From positions 1-64,000 of the forward strand of contig CAZLMG010000019.1 of NCBI GenBank assembly GCA_964560765.1: DNA of 64,000 nucleotides, given 5' to 3'. The position numbers and the translations under genes were made by a program. Source of the stretch: CAZLMG01 sp964560765 (GTDB taxonomy: Bacteria; Bdellovibrionota_B; Oligoflexia; Oligoflexales; CAZLMG01). The notes below the pieces were generated by a model. It ran no database searches. It was not told the origin of the DNA and was given only the letters and a program-made list of their open reading frames with translations. Shown here piece after piece: positions 15,735 to 24,421 of this stretch (its first letter is position 1; each line of letters starts with the position of its first letter).

Positions 15735-18074
15735 CTACTGCCATTCCAAGTTGTCGATGTAAAGACTGAAGGTGGCGCGGTTTCGTGAATCTTTGGGGCG
15801 AATCACGAGCCCTACCGGTTTGCCATCCTGCATGGGAAAGACCTCGACAGGGGCCTCATTGCCCGGATCGACGAGACTCACGAACTGACCGATGACCATG
15901 CCATTCTGTAGCACCTCAAAGTGTTCAGGATTGGTTGCGGCGTTGGGGTTGTGTAGGACGTCGAACTTGACCTTGGAAGTCCCCGCAGCAAAATGCATCT
16001 CTACATGTCCTGTAAATCCTACGCCAGATTGAGCCTTGAAGTGTAATCCCATGTAGTCGCTATCGTAACTGTTCGTGGGCGAGTACTGTCCCGCATAGTT
16101 GACCATATGATGCTGTTGATGGTTTGCGACCAGCATGATTCTGGCGTCGCGCAAAAACAGGTTGGATCCCCCCATGAGACTGGAATCGTTGCCGTCAACG
16201 GTGCCGAATACATCTTCAAACAGTGCAGTGTTGCGGGGCGCATCTGGCATTTGAAAGCGGAATTCGCGCTGCAAGAAAGCACCCGTCTCGCGGCTTTGAT
16301 AGTATGCGGTGACGATGACCATCTCCTGGCCTTGATATCGTCCAGTAATGGGTGCCAAGTAATTGACTCCATCGACCTCCATTAACTGCGCATATTCTTG
16401 ACCATGGGTGATGGTCATCGAGGTCTCGCCAACCTGAGCGTCATGGATCGCACAAATGATCTCTCCCTGGTCTTCGAGGACACTTTCATCGGCAGAAATG
16501 ATGAGATTCAGGGCGATAGCCTGGTTCAGGACGGCGTGAAATTGGTCCTCTGGATAGCTCATGTAGGAGTTACAGGGTGCAGTTACGACATCGCGAATAC
16601 CGAGGGCGTGCGGTTGACTGCCCTCGACGATGAATTGCTGCTCGTCACTGTTCCAGGTTCCCTGAGTCGTGGCGGTGCAATCCATATCTGTTGCATAGCA
16701 GCGGCTAGAGAAATCGTAGACTGCGGTGACGGCAATGTCCTGCCGCACGAATCCCCGGTACATGTCGTAGGTGAAGACGAGAGAGTCTTCACCAGTACCG
16801 AAGCTACCCAATGGAACGTCGCCTTGATTTACGGTAAGCGTCACTTCCGGCAGGCCTTGCTCTGCATCGGGGATTAATTCCTCGACGAGGCAGTCGTTCC
16901 ATACAAGCCAGATTTGAAACCGCTTATGACGTACGTGCGGGAAGCCATCATGACTGTTAGGATCTTTTGCAACAGCGTCGTCCTGCTCCTGACTATCGCG
17001 GTGCGCGTAGCAGGGTTCAAAGCCCTCCTGACCTTGTGGGTCTCCGTACCATCCATCAGACAAGACGAACGCCGTGAGCCGTCGAGATTGGACCGAGATT
17101 GACCAAGTATTATCGGTCGCAATGTCATTGCCATTGGCATCTTTTGCCGAGATGGCCTGGTTCGTGGCCGGGCCGATGGCGACAACTTTAGCGGCATCGT
17201 CGTCGGTAGCTGCAGGCACGACTTGAAGTATGCCAGCCGGTTCGTAGGTTACTTCATTGGAAATATCCCGCATGACACAGTCCGATGTAAATTGCGTCAA
17301 GGCTGGCTGCACAACATCGCCGATAAAACGAACGCCTTGATTCGAGTCTTGTTCATCCATTCCGGGGGCCGGGCTTCCGCTGGTGCAGTTGACGAATTCT
17401 GGCATGATGGGTGGATAGCCGTCCTGAGAATATTGAGCAAGTATGGGGCGCAAGAAGAACGGCAAAACAGTCCTTCTCTGGAAATAGTGGGAAACGACGA
17501 TGGGCGAGAGAATAGTCAGGGTGATCGGCGAAATCAGCGCTCCCGCTTCCGAGTTGAGAGTCGCCGCGATCGTGACATCACCTGTTTCCTTGCCGGCAAA
17601 CAGCCCTGAGCGCTGAATCGATTTTTTCTGCAGCTCGATGGCATTCTCTATGGAAGCCGTGAACGTTACAGCCTCGGTCACATCTGACGTTGTGAGCAAG
17701 TTGCCGCGCGCATCCTTCGCCTCCATCAGAACCTGCAGGCGTCCGAAAATTCCTAGCGGAATCGCCGTCGTCGGTTGGTCGTCGCGCAGGTCGCGAGCGA
17801 TCAGACGGTAGGACAGGGAAATGGCCGCCGCGCTGCGCGCGGTCACTTGATCCGTGATGTCGGCTTGTCCGGCAGTGGGGCTCTGGATTTTTGCGGCGAT
17901 AGTGACGTCGGCGAAAAGGGCTTTGGCTTTCAGGACATGTTTGGAAAGTGAGTTTTGCTCAAGCATTGATTCCGCGGATTCTGGAATGACCCATGCAACC
18001 AAATGCGTGATGTCGCGCGTGACCCCATTCTCATACGTGGCGATGGCGCGCAAGCTCGTTGGTACATCTAACAC
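15735..18074 (-). CDS. Large Ig-like-domain surface protein, 3' part of a frameshifted gene
   Basis: The frame encodes 779 residues with no signal peptide. Its first residues (DVPTSLRAIATYENGVTR, then DITHLVAWVIPES) look like the second half of a bacterial Ig-like (BIG2) domain. A second similar repeat follows (FGRLQVLMEAKDARGNLLTT...SGLFAGKETGDVTIAATLN). The C-terminal 150 residues form a beta-rich, lectin- or carbohydrate-binding-like module ending in SLYIDNLEWQ. The upstream lipoprotein frame (18068-18679) ends within the first half of the same Ig-like domain, seven bases into this frame. A single missing base near 18080-18095 would join them into one lipoprotein of about 1000 residues. 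The nominal GTG start at 18074 is therefore probably not a true start. Confidence 0.7.
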   Translation of the reverse strand: MLDVPTSLRAIATYENGVTRDITHLVAWVIPESAESMLEQNSLSKHVLKAKALFADVTIAAKIQSPTAGQADITDQVTARSAAAISLSYRLIARDLRDDQPTTAIPLGIFGRLQVLMEAKDARGNLLTTSDVTEAVTFTASIENAIELQKKSIQRSGLFAGKETGDVTIAATLNSEAGALISPITLTILSPIVVSHYFQRRTVLPFFLRPILAQYSQDGYPPIMPEFVNCTSGSPAPGMDEQDSNQGVRFIGDVVQPALTQFTSDCVMRDISNEVTYEPAGILQVVPAATDDDAAKVVAIGPATNQAISAKDANGNDIATDNTWSISVQSRRLTAFVLSDGWYGDPQGQEGFEPCYAHRDSQEQDDAVAKDPNSHDGFPHVRHKRFQIWLVWNDCLVEELIPDAEQGLPEVTLTVNQGDVPLGSFGTGEDSLVFTYDMYRGFVRQDIAVTAVYDFSSRCYATDMDCTATTQGTWNSDEQQFIVEGSQPHALGIRDVVTAPCNSYMSYPEDQFHAVLNQAIALNLIISADESVLEDQGEIICAIHDAQVGETSMTITHGQEYAQLMEVDGVNYLAPITGRYQGQEMVIVTAYYQSRETGAFLQREFRFQMPDAPRNTALFEDVFGTVDGNDSSLMGGSNLFLRDARIMLVANHQQHHMVNYAGQYSPTNSYDSDYMGLHFKAQSGVGFTGHVEMHFAAGTSKVKFDVLHNPNAATNPEHFEVLQNGMVIGQFVSLVDPGNEAPVEVFPMQDGKPVGLVIRPKDSRNRATFSLYIDNLEWQ

Positions 18075-18679
18075 CAGCAGGGCTTCCGTAAGTTGGCGTT
18101 GGCGCCGATATCAGTGATGACCAACGCCTGCAGCGGCGAGCCATCTTCGGTAGTCAGGCCCAACAAGTAGCGCAACTGCTTCAGCAAATTGCTGGCGGAA
18201 ACCCGTAAGGTGTCAATCTCCAGGTTTCGTGCGGCCAGTTCCTCTGATAATCCATCAATATCTGCTTGCAGTGCCGACTGAATATCGCGCTCGGCCTGCA
18301 CCAGGCGCTCGACTTCTAAGCGCAGCATCCACTCTTTCGCGATGTGGTCCGCCAGTGTCTGCGAGTGAATGTGGGTGATGGTGCGATGCATAGGTTCAAG
18401 AGCGATCGGTTCATATCGGAACATTTTGACCAGAACGGTCTGATCCGTCTCGGTCAGGCCAAGTTTCTTGGCGATCTCTCGGACGAGTGTCAATTGCTCC
18501 GCATTCAACTCGGCAGGAGCAGCTGCCGGAATTTGGTTGGCGGATTCGTTGGGTGGCTGACGACCGTCTTCAGTGACGGACTCTCTTGAGGATGACGGCA
18601 AAACTGTTTCGGTGCAGCCAGCTGCCGTGAGGATCATCCATCCGGCCAACACGTACGCGACTAGTGAATCTCTAACCAT
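18068..18679 (-). CDS. Lipoprotein N-terminal part, 5' part of the frameshifted Ig-like gene
   Basis: The 203-residue frame starts with a lipoprotein signal (SLVAYVLAGWMILTAAGCTE) after GGGAG and an ATG. A linker, a helical region with a coiled coil (AERDIQSALQADIDGLSEEL and onwards, about residues 125-175) and then LQALVITDIGANANLRKPCWC follow. The last part is the start of an Ig-like strand pattern that breaks off in an out-of-character PCWC. The next frame picks the domain up at once (TEALLVLDVPTSLRAIATY). One inserted base in ACGG gives a continuous, sensible domain. This is either an assembly indel, a genuine mutation or, less likely, a programmed shift. The open frame extends 23 codons upstream without a ribosome site. 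Confidence 0.72.
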   Translation of the reverse strand: MVRDSLVAYVLAGWMILTAAGCTETVLPSSSRESVTEDGRQPPNESANQIPAAAPAELNAEQLTLVREIAKKLGLTETDQTVLVKMFRYEPIALEPMHRTITHIHSQTLADHIAKEWMLRLEVERLVQAERDIQSALQADIDGLSEELAARNLEIDTLRVSASNLLKQLRYLLGLTTEDGSPLQALVITDIGANANLRKPCWC

Positions 18680-19184
18680 AGGTCGCTCCCATTGACTTGT
18701 TTCAGTTCCACCTTTTGCACTCAGCATTGTTTGATGGACAATCTGCAATTCGGGTACCTAGCGGCGGCAAAGCGGTCGAGCATTACTTTCCGTTGGTTAC
18801 GTGCCATGACGTTGAGCAAGCGCTGACCAGGTAAACGAGACAAACTGGAAAAGCTGAATGTGGTCGTGGGTATTGGTTTGGGTCCATACGCTCGGTGGCA
18901 ACCTTCGCCGGCTTCGAATCTCATAATTCTATGTCATTACTACTAGTTGCCGCCTCAAACACGCTTACTGTAGGCTTTTTTGCCAATATACTTCAAAGGT
19001 TAGGGCTGGTACTTTGTTTTTGCCAAAAGATGCGGCTGCAAGCCGGTCCAATTGGATCTTTTAACTATCTGAAATCATGTAGATATTTGAACCCTACTCA
19101 TTTTCCAGCACCGATGTCGCGAACTGCTTTAGTACAGAAGCATGAGCGTTCGTGTCTCCAAACCGTCCAGAGACGGGGTGAACG
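18680..19184. other. Gene-free interval, 505 bases
   Basis: This divergent region lies between the Ig-like lipoprotein gene and the PilZ-kinase gene and should hold both promoters. It is more A+T rich around 18920-19110 than the surrounding genes. Short open frames here (for example 18895-19188, plus strand) show no ribosome site, no domain and unnatural composition. I see no clear -35/-10 pair, no long repeat and no structured RNA. Confidence 0.4.
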
Positions 19185-20297
19185 GTGACTTCCGGTGACT
19201 TAACGACAAATGTAGACGTACTCAATCGCCGCTGCGAAGTGCGTCAGCGAGTGCCTGCCGACTTTGGCGTGAGCATTACTACCGACCCTGCCGGTAAGCG
19301 GAAAGTGACCTTTCGACCTATCGATATTTCCGACAGTGGGCTGGGGATATGGACCAAAGAAAGACTCCTGCCCGGACAGACTGTATTTTTGCACTGCTCT
19401 CGGACGAAGCGCGTCGTTCCTCTATCCGTGCGTTGGTTCGAAGAGAACCACGCCAACGCTGACCTAAACCGGTGTGGCTTGCGTGCTACAGCTGCCGGTG
19501 AGCTTCGTTTCGTCCGCAATCAGGTTATAGGTGAAGAGTCTGTGCGCCGACAAGACGAGGAGTTGCAGAACGCGGCGACTCTGATGATGCTGGGGCGTTT
19601 GACCAGAGATTTAGTCCACGACATGGGCAACGGTTTGATGACGGCAACGATGCAGGCAGAGCAGCTTGATGCTTTGCTGTCTGCAATTCCCGAACAGACA
19701 TCGGCAGATGTCAAGAAGTGGAGCGGGCAACTCCGTTCTAGTTTAGATCGGCTTCAACACGTCTTTTACAGCGCTAAGTCCTACTACGACAGTCGTCTCG
19801 GGAAAACATTGGCTCCGGTGAGCGTTCGCGAAGTCTTGCAGGATGTGGCTGTGCTTTCCGGACCATATGCCAAATCAAAAGGAATTGAGTTGGACATTGG
19901 TGAGGTCCCCGAAGAACTGCATATTTACGGAATGCGTGGCGGACTCATTCGCGTCTTTTTAAACTTTATCATGAATGCTTGCACAGCCATCGTCGAGGCA
20001 GCGCGCACAGATGGGGCCGCTCCCCAGCCCTGTATTCATATCCGTGTTAACGTCGAATCGAACGGCTGGCTGGTATTTGCTGTTGAAAATTCCGGACCGA
20101 AAATTGATGGATTAACGGCCGAGCAGATACCGAAATTAGATGGCCGGGCACTGGTAACCGATGGTCCGCGAAGCAATGGCCTCGGCTTAACAATTATTCG
20201 TGGAATCTTGGAAGAACATGGTGGACAGTTTTTCCTGGATACTAAAAACTCTCACACCCGCTTTGTCGTTTATCTGCCGCGCTATCACCCCAAATAG
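19185..20297 (+). CDS. PilZ-domain / histidine kinase fusion
   Basis: The 370-residue cytoplasmic protein joins two modules. Residues about 10-115 look like a PilZ c-di-GMP-binding domain: RRCEVRQRVPADFGV contains an RxxxR motif and IDISDSGLGIW the D-x-S-x-x-G motif. Residues about 125-365 form a kinase core with LTRDLVHDMGNGLM (phospho-acceptor candidate His145), a DHp-like helix pair, an N-box (FLNFIMNACTAIVE) and a G-box (GPRSNGLGLTIIRGILEEHGG). No transmembrane segment or receiver is present. It probably changes its autokinase activity with c-di-GMP. The start is GTG. The gene faces, seven bases away, another small PilZ gene. No receiver partner is adjacent. Confidence 0.85.
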   Translation: MTSGDLTTNVDVLNRRCEVRQRVPADFGVSITTDPAGKRKVTFRPIDISDSGLGIWTKERLLPGQTVFLHCSRTKRVVPLSVRWFEENHANADLNRCGLRATAAGELRFVRNQVIGEESVRRQDEELQNAATLMMLGRLTRDLVHDMGNGLMTATMQAEQLDALLSAIPEQTSADVKKWSGQLRSSLDRLQHVFYSAKSYYDSRLGKTLAPVSVREVLQDVAVLSGPYAKSKGIELDIGEVPEELHIYGMRGGLIRVFLNFIMNACTAIVEAARTDGAAPQPCIHIRVNVESNGWLVFAVENSGPKIDGLTAEQIPKLDGRALVTDGPRSNGLGLTIIRGILEEHGGQFFLDTKNSHTRFVVYLPRYHPK

Positions 20298-20303
20298 GGT
20301 CGC

Positions 20304-20642
20304 CTAATCAGCAAAGTGAAATGCCGTCAAGTATTCGTGACCAGCATCGACCTTTCGATGGCCGATCCGTATCAGTTTCGCCCGACCCTGGACGACCTCA
20401 TTGCAATATCCAGGAATACTTTCCAAGCGTAAATCGAAGTTCTCTTCTACCTGCCAGTCAAATGGAATAGCCGACTCAAAAATGGCCAATACCCCGGTCC
20501 TCGAAATATTGACGGTCATCCCCGTCCGCTGCCCTCCTCGCCGGGGGTGAGTGGCAACAATGGGCGTCTGGATCGGCATCCTGGGGGCCCTATCGCCACT
20601 GAACGAGACAGGAAGCTTATTGAGTTTGGACCGTGTGTCCAT
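20304..20642 (-). CDS. Small PilZ-like domain protein
   Basis: This 112-residue single-domain protein has the PilZ pattern. DRAPRMPIQTPIVATHP gives an arginine cluster in place of RxxxR, MTVNISRTGVLAIFES gives the [DN]-x-S-x-x-G motif, and NFDLRLESIPGY...GRAKLIRIGHRKVDAGHEYLTAFHF gives the barrel strands ending with a conserved F. It would act as a c-di-GMP receptor, although the imperfect first motif may weaken binding. It is convergent with the PilZ-kinase gene. No good Shine-Dalgarno is seen before the ATG, so the start is uncertain. Confidence 0.7.
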   Translation of the reverse strand: MDTRSKLNKLPVSFSGDRAPRMPIQTPIVATHPRRGGQRTGMTVNISRTGVLAIFESAIPFDWQVEENFDLRLESIPGYCNEVVQGRAKLIRIGHRKVDAGHEYLTAFHFAD

Positions 20643-20696
20643 GCTGACTCCGCACGCGCGCGAACAGCGTCAGACTGTTCGCGGCTCATAGGCGCG

Positions 20697-21941
20697 TTAG
20701 TGATTGGATGGAATGTATGGGCCATTGGGCCGAGGAAACTCTTTAGATGGGGCAATTCCCAGTACGACTTCGCAATTCGATTCGGTCGTTAGCCGTTGCT
20801 CGAAGCCGACCTTGATACGGCGAAAGCTAAAGCGCTGATCAAAATAATGGTTATCAAATACTCCGGCGCCCAGCGCGCGTAGGGGCTTTGCCAATATCGA
20901 GTCATCCTCATAAACCCAGACCGCTCTTGGGGTCGCTGTGCAATGAGGACCGCCGACGATGATTTTGATCATCTGTGTATCGATAGTGCTATCCAGCGTA
21001 TATGTGGGCGAAGTTGGCAACGATCCATGGGTAACAGCTAGCTCATCAGCAAGCGTAATTTTCTTCCACTCGATCAAACTTGGTAACTCACCGCCATGGG
21101 GCGTCGTTTCTTGTACGCGCTGCAGTTCGAATTCAGCAGTCTTGCCGCGGAAAACGCTATAGATCTCGCCGCGGACAATTTGACCATCTTCTTCCATTTG
21201 AAATTCGATACTCAACCCAGGACTGCCGGTAGAGACCTGCTTAAAGAGGGTGACCTTTCGCCGCAGATAGTCGATGGCGACGCTATTGATGTCGAACTTG
21301 GTGTTGTTCCATTTTACATAGGAAACTTTTCCGGGAGTGAAATCTAACTCGTAGTCCGGGGGATTGGTGTAGGCGCTTAGCCCATCAACCATCACGATTC
21401 GATACGGGGTTCGCCGACCGCCAGCAAGCACGGCCTCGCCTTCCCATGTTCCTTGGTACTTCTTTCGTGCAGCCAAGCTAGGCTGTTCGGAACGCGACAG
21501 CGTGAAAGAGCCGATGATGCCGCGGCTTCCTGAACTTACCTTGCCCTGAATCGAACCATCCGCCTGCAACGTGCCGATAAGGCGGAACGAGGAAGGAATC
21601 TCTGGGCTCAGATTGAATTGCGGGCGATTATAGCGCAGGTCTAATCGCGACTTGTCGATGTCGAACGAAACCACCGAAAAGGCGTAGGGTCCGCCCTCTT
21701 CATCTACCAAGAAAGCGCCATCAATGACTTGGCGTTCTTCACCATTGGGGGCGGTGGTGACCTGACCGGTAAAAGACAAAGAAATGGAAAGTGGTATCAC
21801 GCGCTCGAAGCCGTCAGAAAGCTGCATGGCACCAACATAAACGCCCTCCATGGATTCCGAGGCGTGCAGCGCACTGCTGGAAAAGAAGCCGCCGATCAGA
21901 AGTGCTAAACTCGAATTACGCACGATCCGCTGTAACTGCAT
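20697..21941 (-). CDS. Exported beta-rich hypothetical protein of the efflux operon
   Basis: The 414-residue product has a signal peptide (RNSSLALLIGGFFSSSALHA). The rest is built of short beta segments, with two similar blocks: MEGVYVGAMQLSDGFERVIPL...GSIQGKVSSGSRGIIGSFTLSR and YQGTWEGEAVLAGGRRTPYRI...IVRGEIYSVFRGKTAEFELQR. This suggests an internal duplication of a lipocalin-like sheet. No family is recognised. It starts four bases after the stop of the RND adaptor gene, with AGAGAGG before the ATG. It is therefore the last gene of the lipoprotein-TolC-adaptor operon and may be an accessory periplasmic or outer-membrane factor of that pump. Confidence 0.78.
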   Translation of the reverse strand: MQLQRIVRNSSLALLIGGFFSSSALHASESMEGVYVGAMQLSDGFERVIPLSISLSFTGQVTTAPNGEERQVIDGAFLVDEEGGPYAFSVVSFDIDKSRLDLRYNRPQFNLSPEIPSSFRLIGTLQADGSIQGKVSSGSRGIIGSFTLSRSEQPSLAARKKYQGTWEGEAVLAGGRRTPYRIVMVDGLSAYTNPPDYELDFTPGKVSYVKWNNTKFDINSVAIDYLRRKVTLFKQVSTGSPGLSIEFQMEEDGQIVRGEIYSVFRGKTAEFELQRVQETTPHGGELPSLIEWKKITLADELAVTHGSLPTSPTYTLDSTIDTQMIKIIVGGPHCTATPRAVWVYEDDSILAKPLRALGAGVFDNHYFDQRFSFRRIKVGFEQRLTTESNCEVVLGIAPSKEFPRPNGPYIPSNH

Positions 21942-21945
21942 GCCA

Positions 21946-23058
21946 TCATCCTCTCTTGGTATCTGACTTGGGAACGTCTTGAAGTATAGGTAGTTTCGCG
22001 ATCACTTGTCGCCAGTCTTTTCCTGGAGGCGGCGCAAATAGAACTGAATGCGCCGGCAATTCACTTATTACCGCCAAACCGCCACTAATCTTAACAAGTT
22101 TTACAACCAGAAACTCATACTCCCCATCCTCACGGCGGGTCAAGACTACGTTCTGCTGATTGTGTCGATACAGAGCCGACGGAGGAATGAAAGCCACCCG
22201 ATCGTATTCGGCCAAGATAACTTTAACTGCAACGCTATCGCCCACTTTCAAGCCAGTCACGGGTTGCGGAAACATGACTTCCAGATCTGAGTATCCACCG
22301 TCATAGTTACTACTGGCATTCAGTTTTCTTACCTGAATCGATGCCTTCTGCCAGGCCGACTGTACCTGGTGACCGACCGGGTCGTAGATAGCTACCTGGG
22401 CATGTGTTGCGGAAAGTGCAGCAGCGGCTTTTTCAAAGGAGACTTTGGTCACGAGGCGCCACGCTTCTTGATTTTCAATCACCGCTACGCGGCTGCCTTC
22501 TGGAACAATATCCCCAACTTGAAAGGCGATGAAGGAAACGACGCCGGCAAAAGGGGCGCGAATCATCGCGTCTTCTAAGTTTTGCTTGGCAGTTTGGAGT
22601 TCCGCCCGGCGCACGTGAAAGGTGGTTTGCGCTTGCTCCAATTCTTGCAGAGTCGAAGAGCCCAAGCGGTGTAGTCTTTGCACTCGGTTTGATTCCGATG
22701 ACGCTAGGCGAAATTGGCTCAGCGCCTGTTGCAGTGCAGCAGTGCGCGCCGTTTGGTCAACGATGGCGATGGTCGTGCCGGCTTCGACGTGCGCGCCCAC
22801 TTGCACCTTCACCTGATCTAATCGTCCGCCATTGCGCACGCCCAGGAAGGCTTCGTCTTTTGGGCCGAGCCGACCATACAATTCGATACTATCGATATAG
22901 TGCTCTTCAAACGTGATCCCCTCGACGGGGGGCATGGGCGTGGGCTTACTCGGGCGAAGCCACATGATGGCGCCGACCATGATCGCGAACAGGGGCCACT
23001 TCAGCCGCCGCCGATACAGCCGCATTTTTTCGCTCGTTTGTTTGTTCTTAGCCCGCAT
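21946..23058 (-). CDS. RND efflux periplasmic adaptor (membrane fusion protein)
   Basis: The 370-residue HlyD/AcrA-type adaptor links an inner-membrane pump to a TolC-like channel. An N-terminal membrane anchor (LKWPLFAIMVGAIMWL) has no lipobox. The lipoyl half-motif VKVQVGAHVEAGTTIAIVDQ, an alpha-hairpin with tip RVQRLHRLGSSTLQELEQAQ, and the second lipoyl half IRAPFAGVVSFIAFQVGDIVPEGSRVAVI follow, then barrel and membrane-proximal domains. The hairpin tip has R-x3-L-x6-T, close to the RLS contact motif of AcrA. The start is the ATG with GAGAGG upstream; it overlaps the TolC-like gene by 11 bases. A cytosolic-side basic tail is unusually long. Confidence 0.92.
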   Translation of the reverse strand: MRAKNKQTSEKMRLYRRRLKWPLFAIMVGAIMWLRPSKPTPMPPVEGITFEEHYIDSIELYGRLGPKDEAFLGVRNGGRLDQVKVQVGAHVEAGTTIAIVDQTARTAALQQALSQFRLASSESNRVQRLHRLGSSTLQELEQAQTTFHVRRAELQTAKQNLEDAMIRAPFAGVVSFIAFQVGDIVPEGSRVAVIENQEAWRLVTKVSFEKAAAALSATHAQVAIYDPVGHQVQSAWQKASIQVRKLNASSNYDGGYSDLEVMFPQPVTGLKVGDSVAVKVILAEYDRVAFIPPSALYRHNQQNVVLTRREDGEYEFLVVKLVKISGGLAVISELPAHSVLFAPPPGKDWRQVIAKLPILQDVPKSDTKRG

Positions 23059-24421
23059 GCTTTTCCTCTCCGAAAATTGAGGCATGGAGATGACCGGTCA
23101 AGTGCCGCAGCCAAATGGCAGCTTCGATGCGGCTGTACATGGAGGATGCCAACGCCCGCTGTGCCTCCACCTTCTGGGCAAAGGCATCCAACACATCGGA
23201 GAGCGGTACGGCCCCGTTTCGATAAAGAAGATCTGCTTGCCGTATGCTTTCCGTGGCCAAGCGAACGTTGGCCTCTTCGGCCTGCATTTGTTCTAGCGCC
23301 AAGAGTGATTGCTGCTGATAGCGATGAATGTCTTCAAAGAGTTTATTCTTCTGAGTCTGCTCTTCTTGCCGCAAAGCGAGCACAGTGAGTTGTCGCTCTC
23401 GTCTCTCGGACCAGGAGCTGAGTCCAGAAAAAATAGGCACCGTGACGCGGAGCATTCCGCGGTAGGTGAGTGCTGATGGGTCGGTGATTTCATCGCGAAC
23501 AAACGCTTCTGAGCCTGCAGAAAAGACGACGTCAGCGCTGGGTAAGTGTGCTGCATCTTTGGCGAGCATCGAGTGTTCGCGCTGATCGTGATCCACCTGA
23601 ATGCGCCGAAGGTCAGCATTGGCTGTTAGGGCACGCGAGTAAAGCTGAGCAACGGGTTCGTCAGGCTGACTGAGAAGTACCTGATAGGCTCGCGCGATGT
23701 CATCCGCCAAAATCAACTCTTGGTTTAGTTCACCGCCAATCATCCGAATAAGTTGCAGAACTCTTTCGCGGATGCTGAATTCCAGGCGTCGAATCTCTGG
23801 CAATCGTTGCTTGTAGGTAAACTCGGCTCGCAGCAGATCTAAGCGATTGGTTTTACCTGCGGCCGCGCGGTTTTTAACTTCTTCGAGTTGTTTTTCCCGG
23901 AGCTGCCGCGCCTCAACTTCCGCGGATCGTTTCATTTGCTCAACTTGAATGGAAAAGTACAGCAGAGTCACATCACGAATAACTTCGCTAGCAATGCTTA
24001 CCTGCTGGGCGCGGGCCGTCTCGGCTGCTGCTGTTGCGGCCCTTTGCTCCCAGATATCACCCCAGCCCCGAAACAGGTTGAATTTGACCTCAACCTCTCC
24101 CTTATAAATGTTGTGATCTCGACTGCTCTCTGGAGCGAGGCTCTCGCCTGGCAAGGGCGCGCGATCGCGGGCTGTACCCATCTCTATGTTGAGCGCCGCT
24201 TCGGGTAGCATCCCGGCCCAGGATGTGCTGGCAGCTGCGTCAGCAGCCTCAGCTTGGCTTTTAGCTTGCCTAAGTCGTGGTTCAAGGTCGCTGGCAAGCG
24301 CTATGGCTTGCCTGAGCGATAAAGCACGCTTGGCCTCGGTCTTTGGAATATCAGCCGCAACCAACATCGGCATATGCAATATGCCGGCGGCAACAGAGTT
24401 TATCGTCCATCGCGTGTTCAT
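23048..24421 (-). CDS. TolC-family outer-membrane efflux protein
   Basis: The 457-residue product has the OEP family layout: two repeats of long helices with barrel strands. Visible marks are LSLRQAIALASDLEPRLRQAKSQAEAADAA, an A/Q-rich helix AATAAAETARAQQVSIASEVIRDVTLLYF, and LLYRNGAVPLSDVLDAFAQKVEAQRALASS near the end. This is the outer-membrane exit channel of the tripartite pump encoded on both sides. A signal peptide is present though short (INSVAAGILHMPMLVAA). The chosen ATG overlaps the stop of the upstream lipoprotein gene (ATGA), which indicates translational coupling. An in-frame ATG ten codons upstream has no ribosome site. Confidence 0.92.
   Translation of the reverse strand: MNTRWTINSVAAGILHMPMLVAADIPKTEAKRALSLRQAIALASDLEPRLRQAKSQAEAADAAASTSWAGMLPEAALNIEMGTARDRAPLPGESLAPESSRDHNIYKGEVEVKFNLFRGWGDIWEQRAATAAAETARAQQVSIASEVIRDVTLLYFSIQVEQMKRSAEVEARQLREKQLEEVKNRAAAGKTNRLDLLRAEFTYKQRLPEIRRLEFSIRERVLQLIRMIGGELNQELILADDIARAYQVLLSQPDEPVAQLYSRALTANADLRRIQVDHDQREHSMLAKDAAHLPSADVVFSAGSEAFVRDEITDPSALTYRGMLRVTVPIFSGLSSWSERRERQLTVLALRQEEQTQKNKLFEDIHRYQQQSLLALEQMQAEEANVRLATESIRQADLLYRNGAVPLSDVLDAFAQKVEAQRALASSMYSRIEAAIWLRHLTGHLHASIFGEEKHAG

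Noticed and set aside
18895..19188. Possible 97-residue gene in the gap before the PilZ-kinase
   Set aside because: No ribosome site, no domain, and the frame runs into the kinase start; treated as non-coding.
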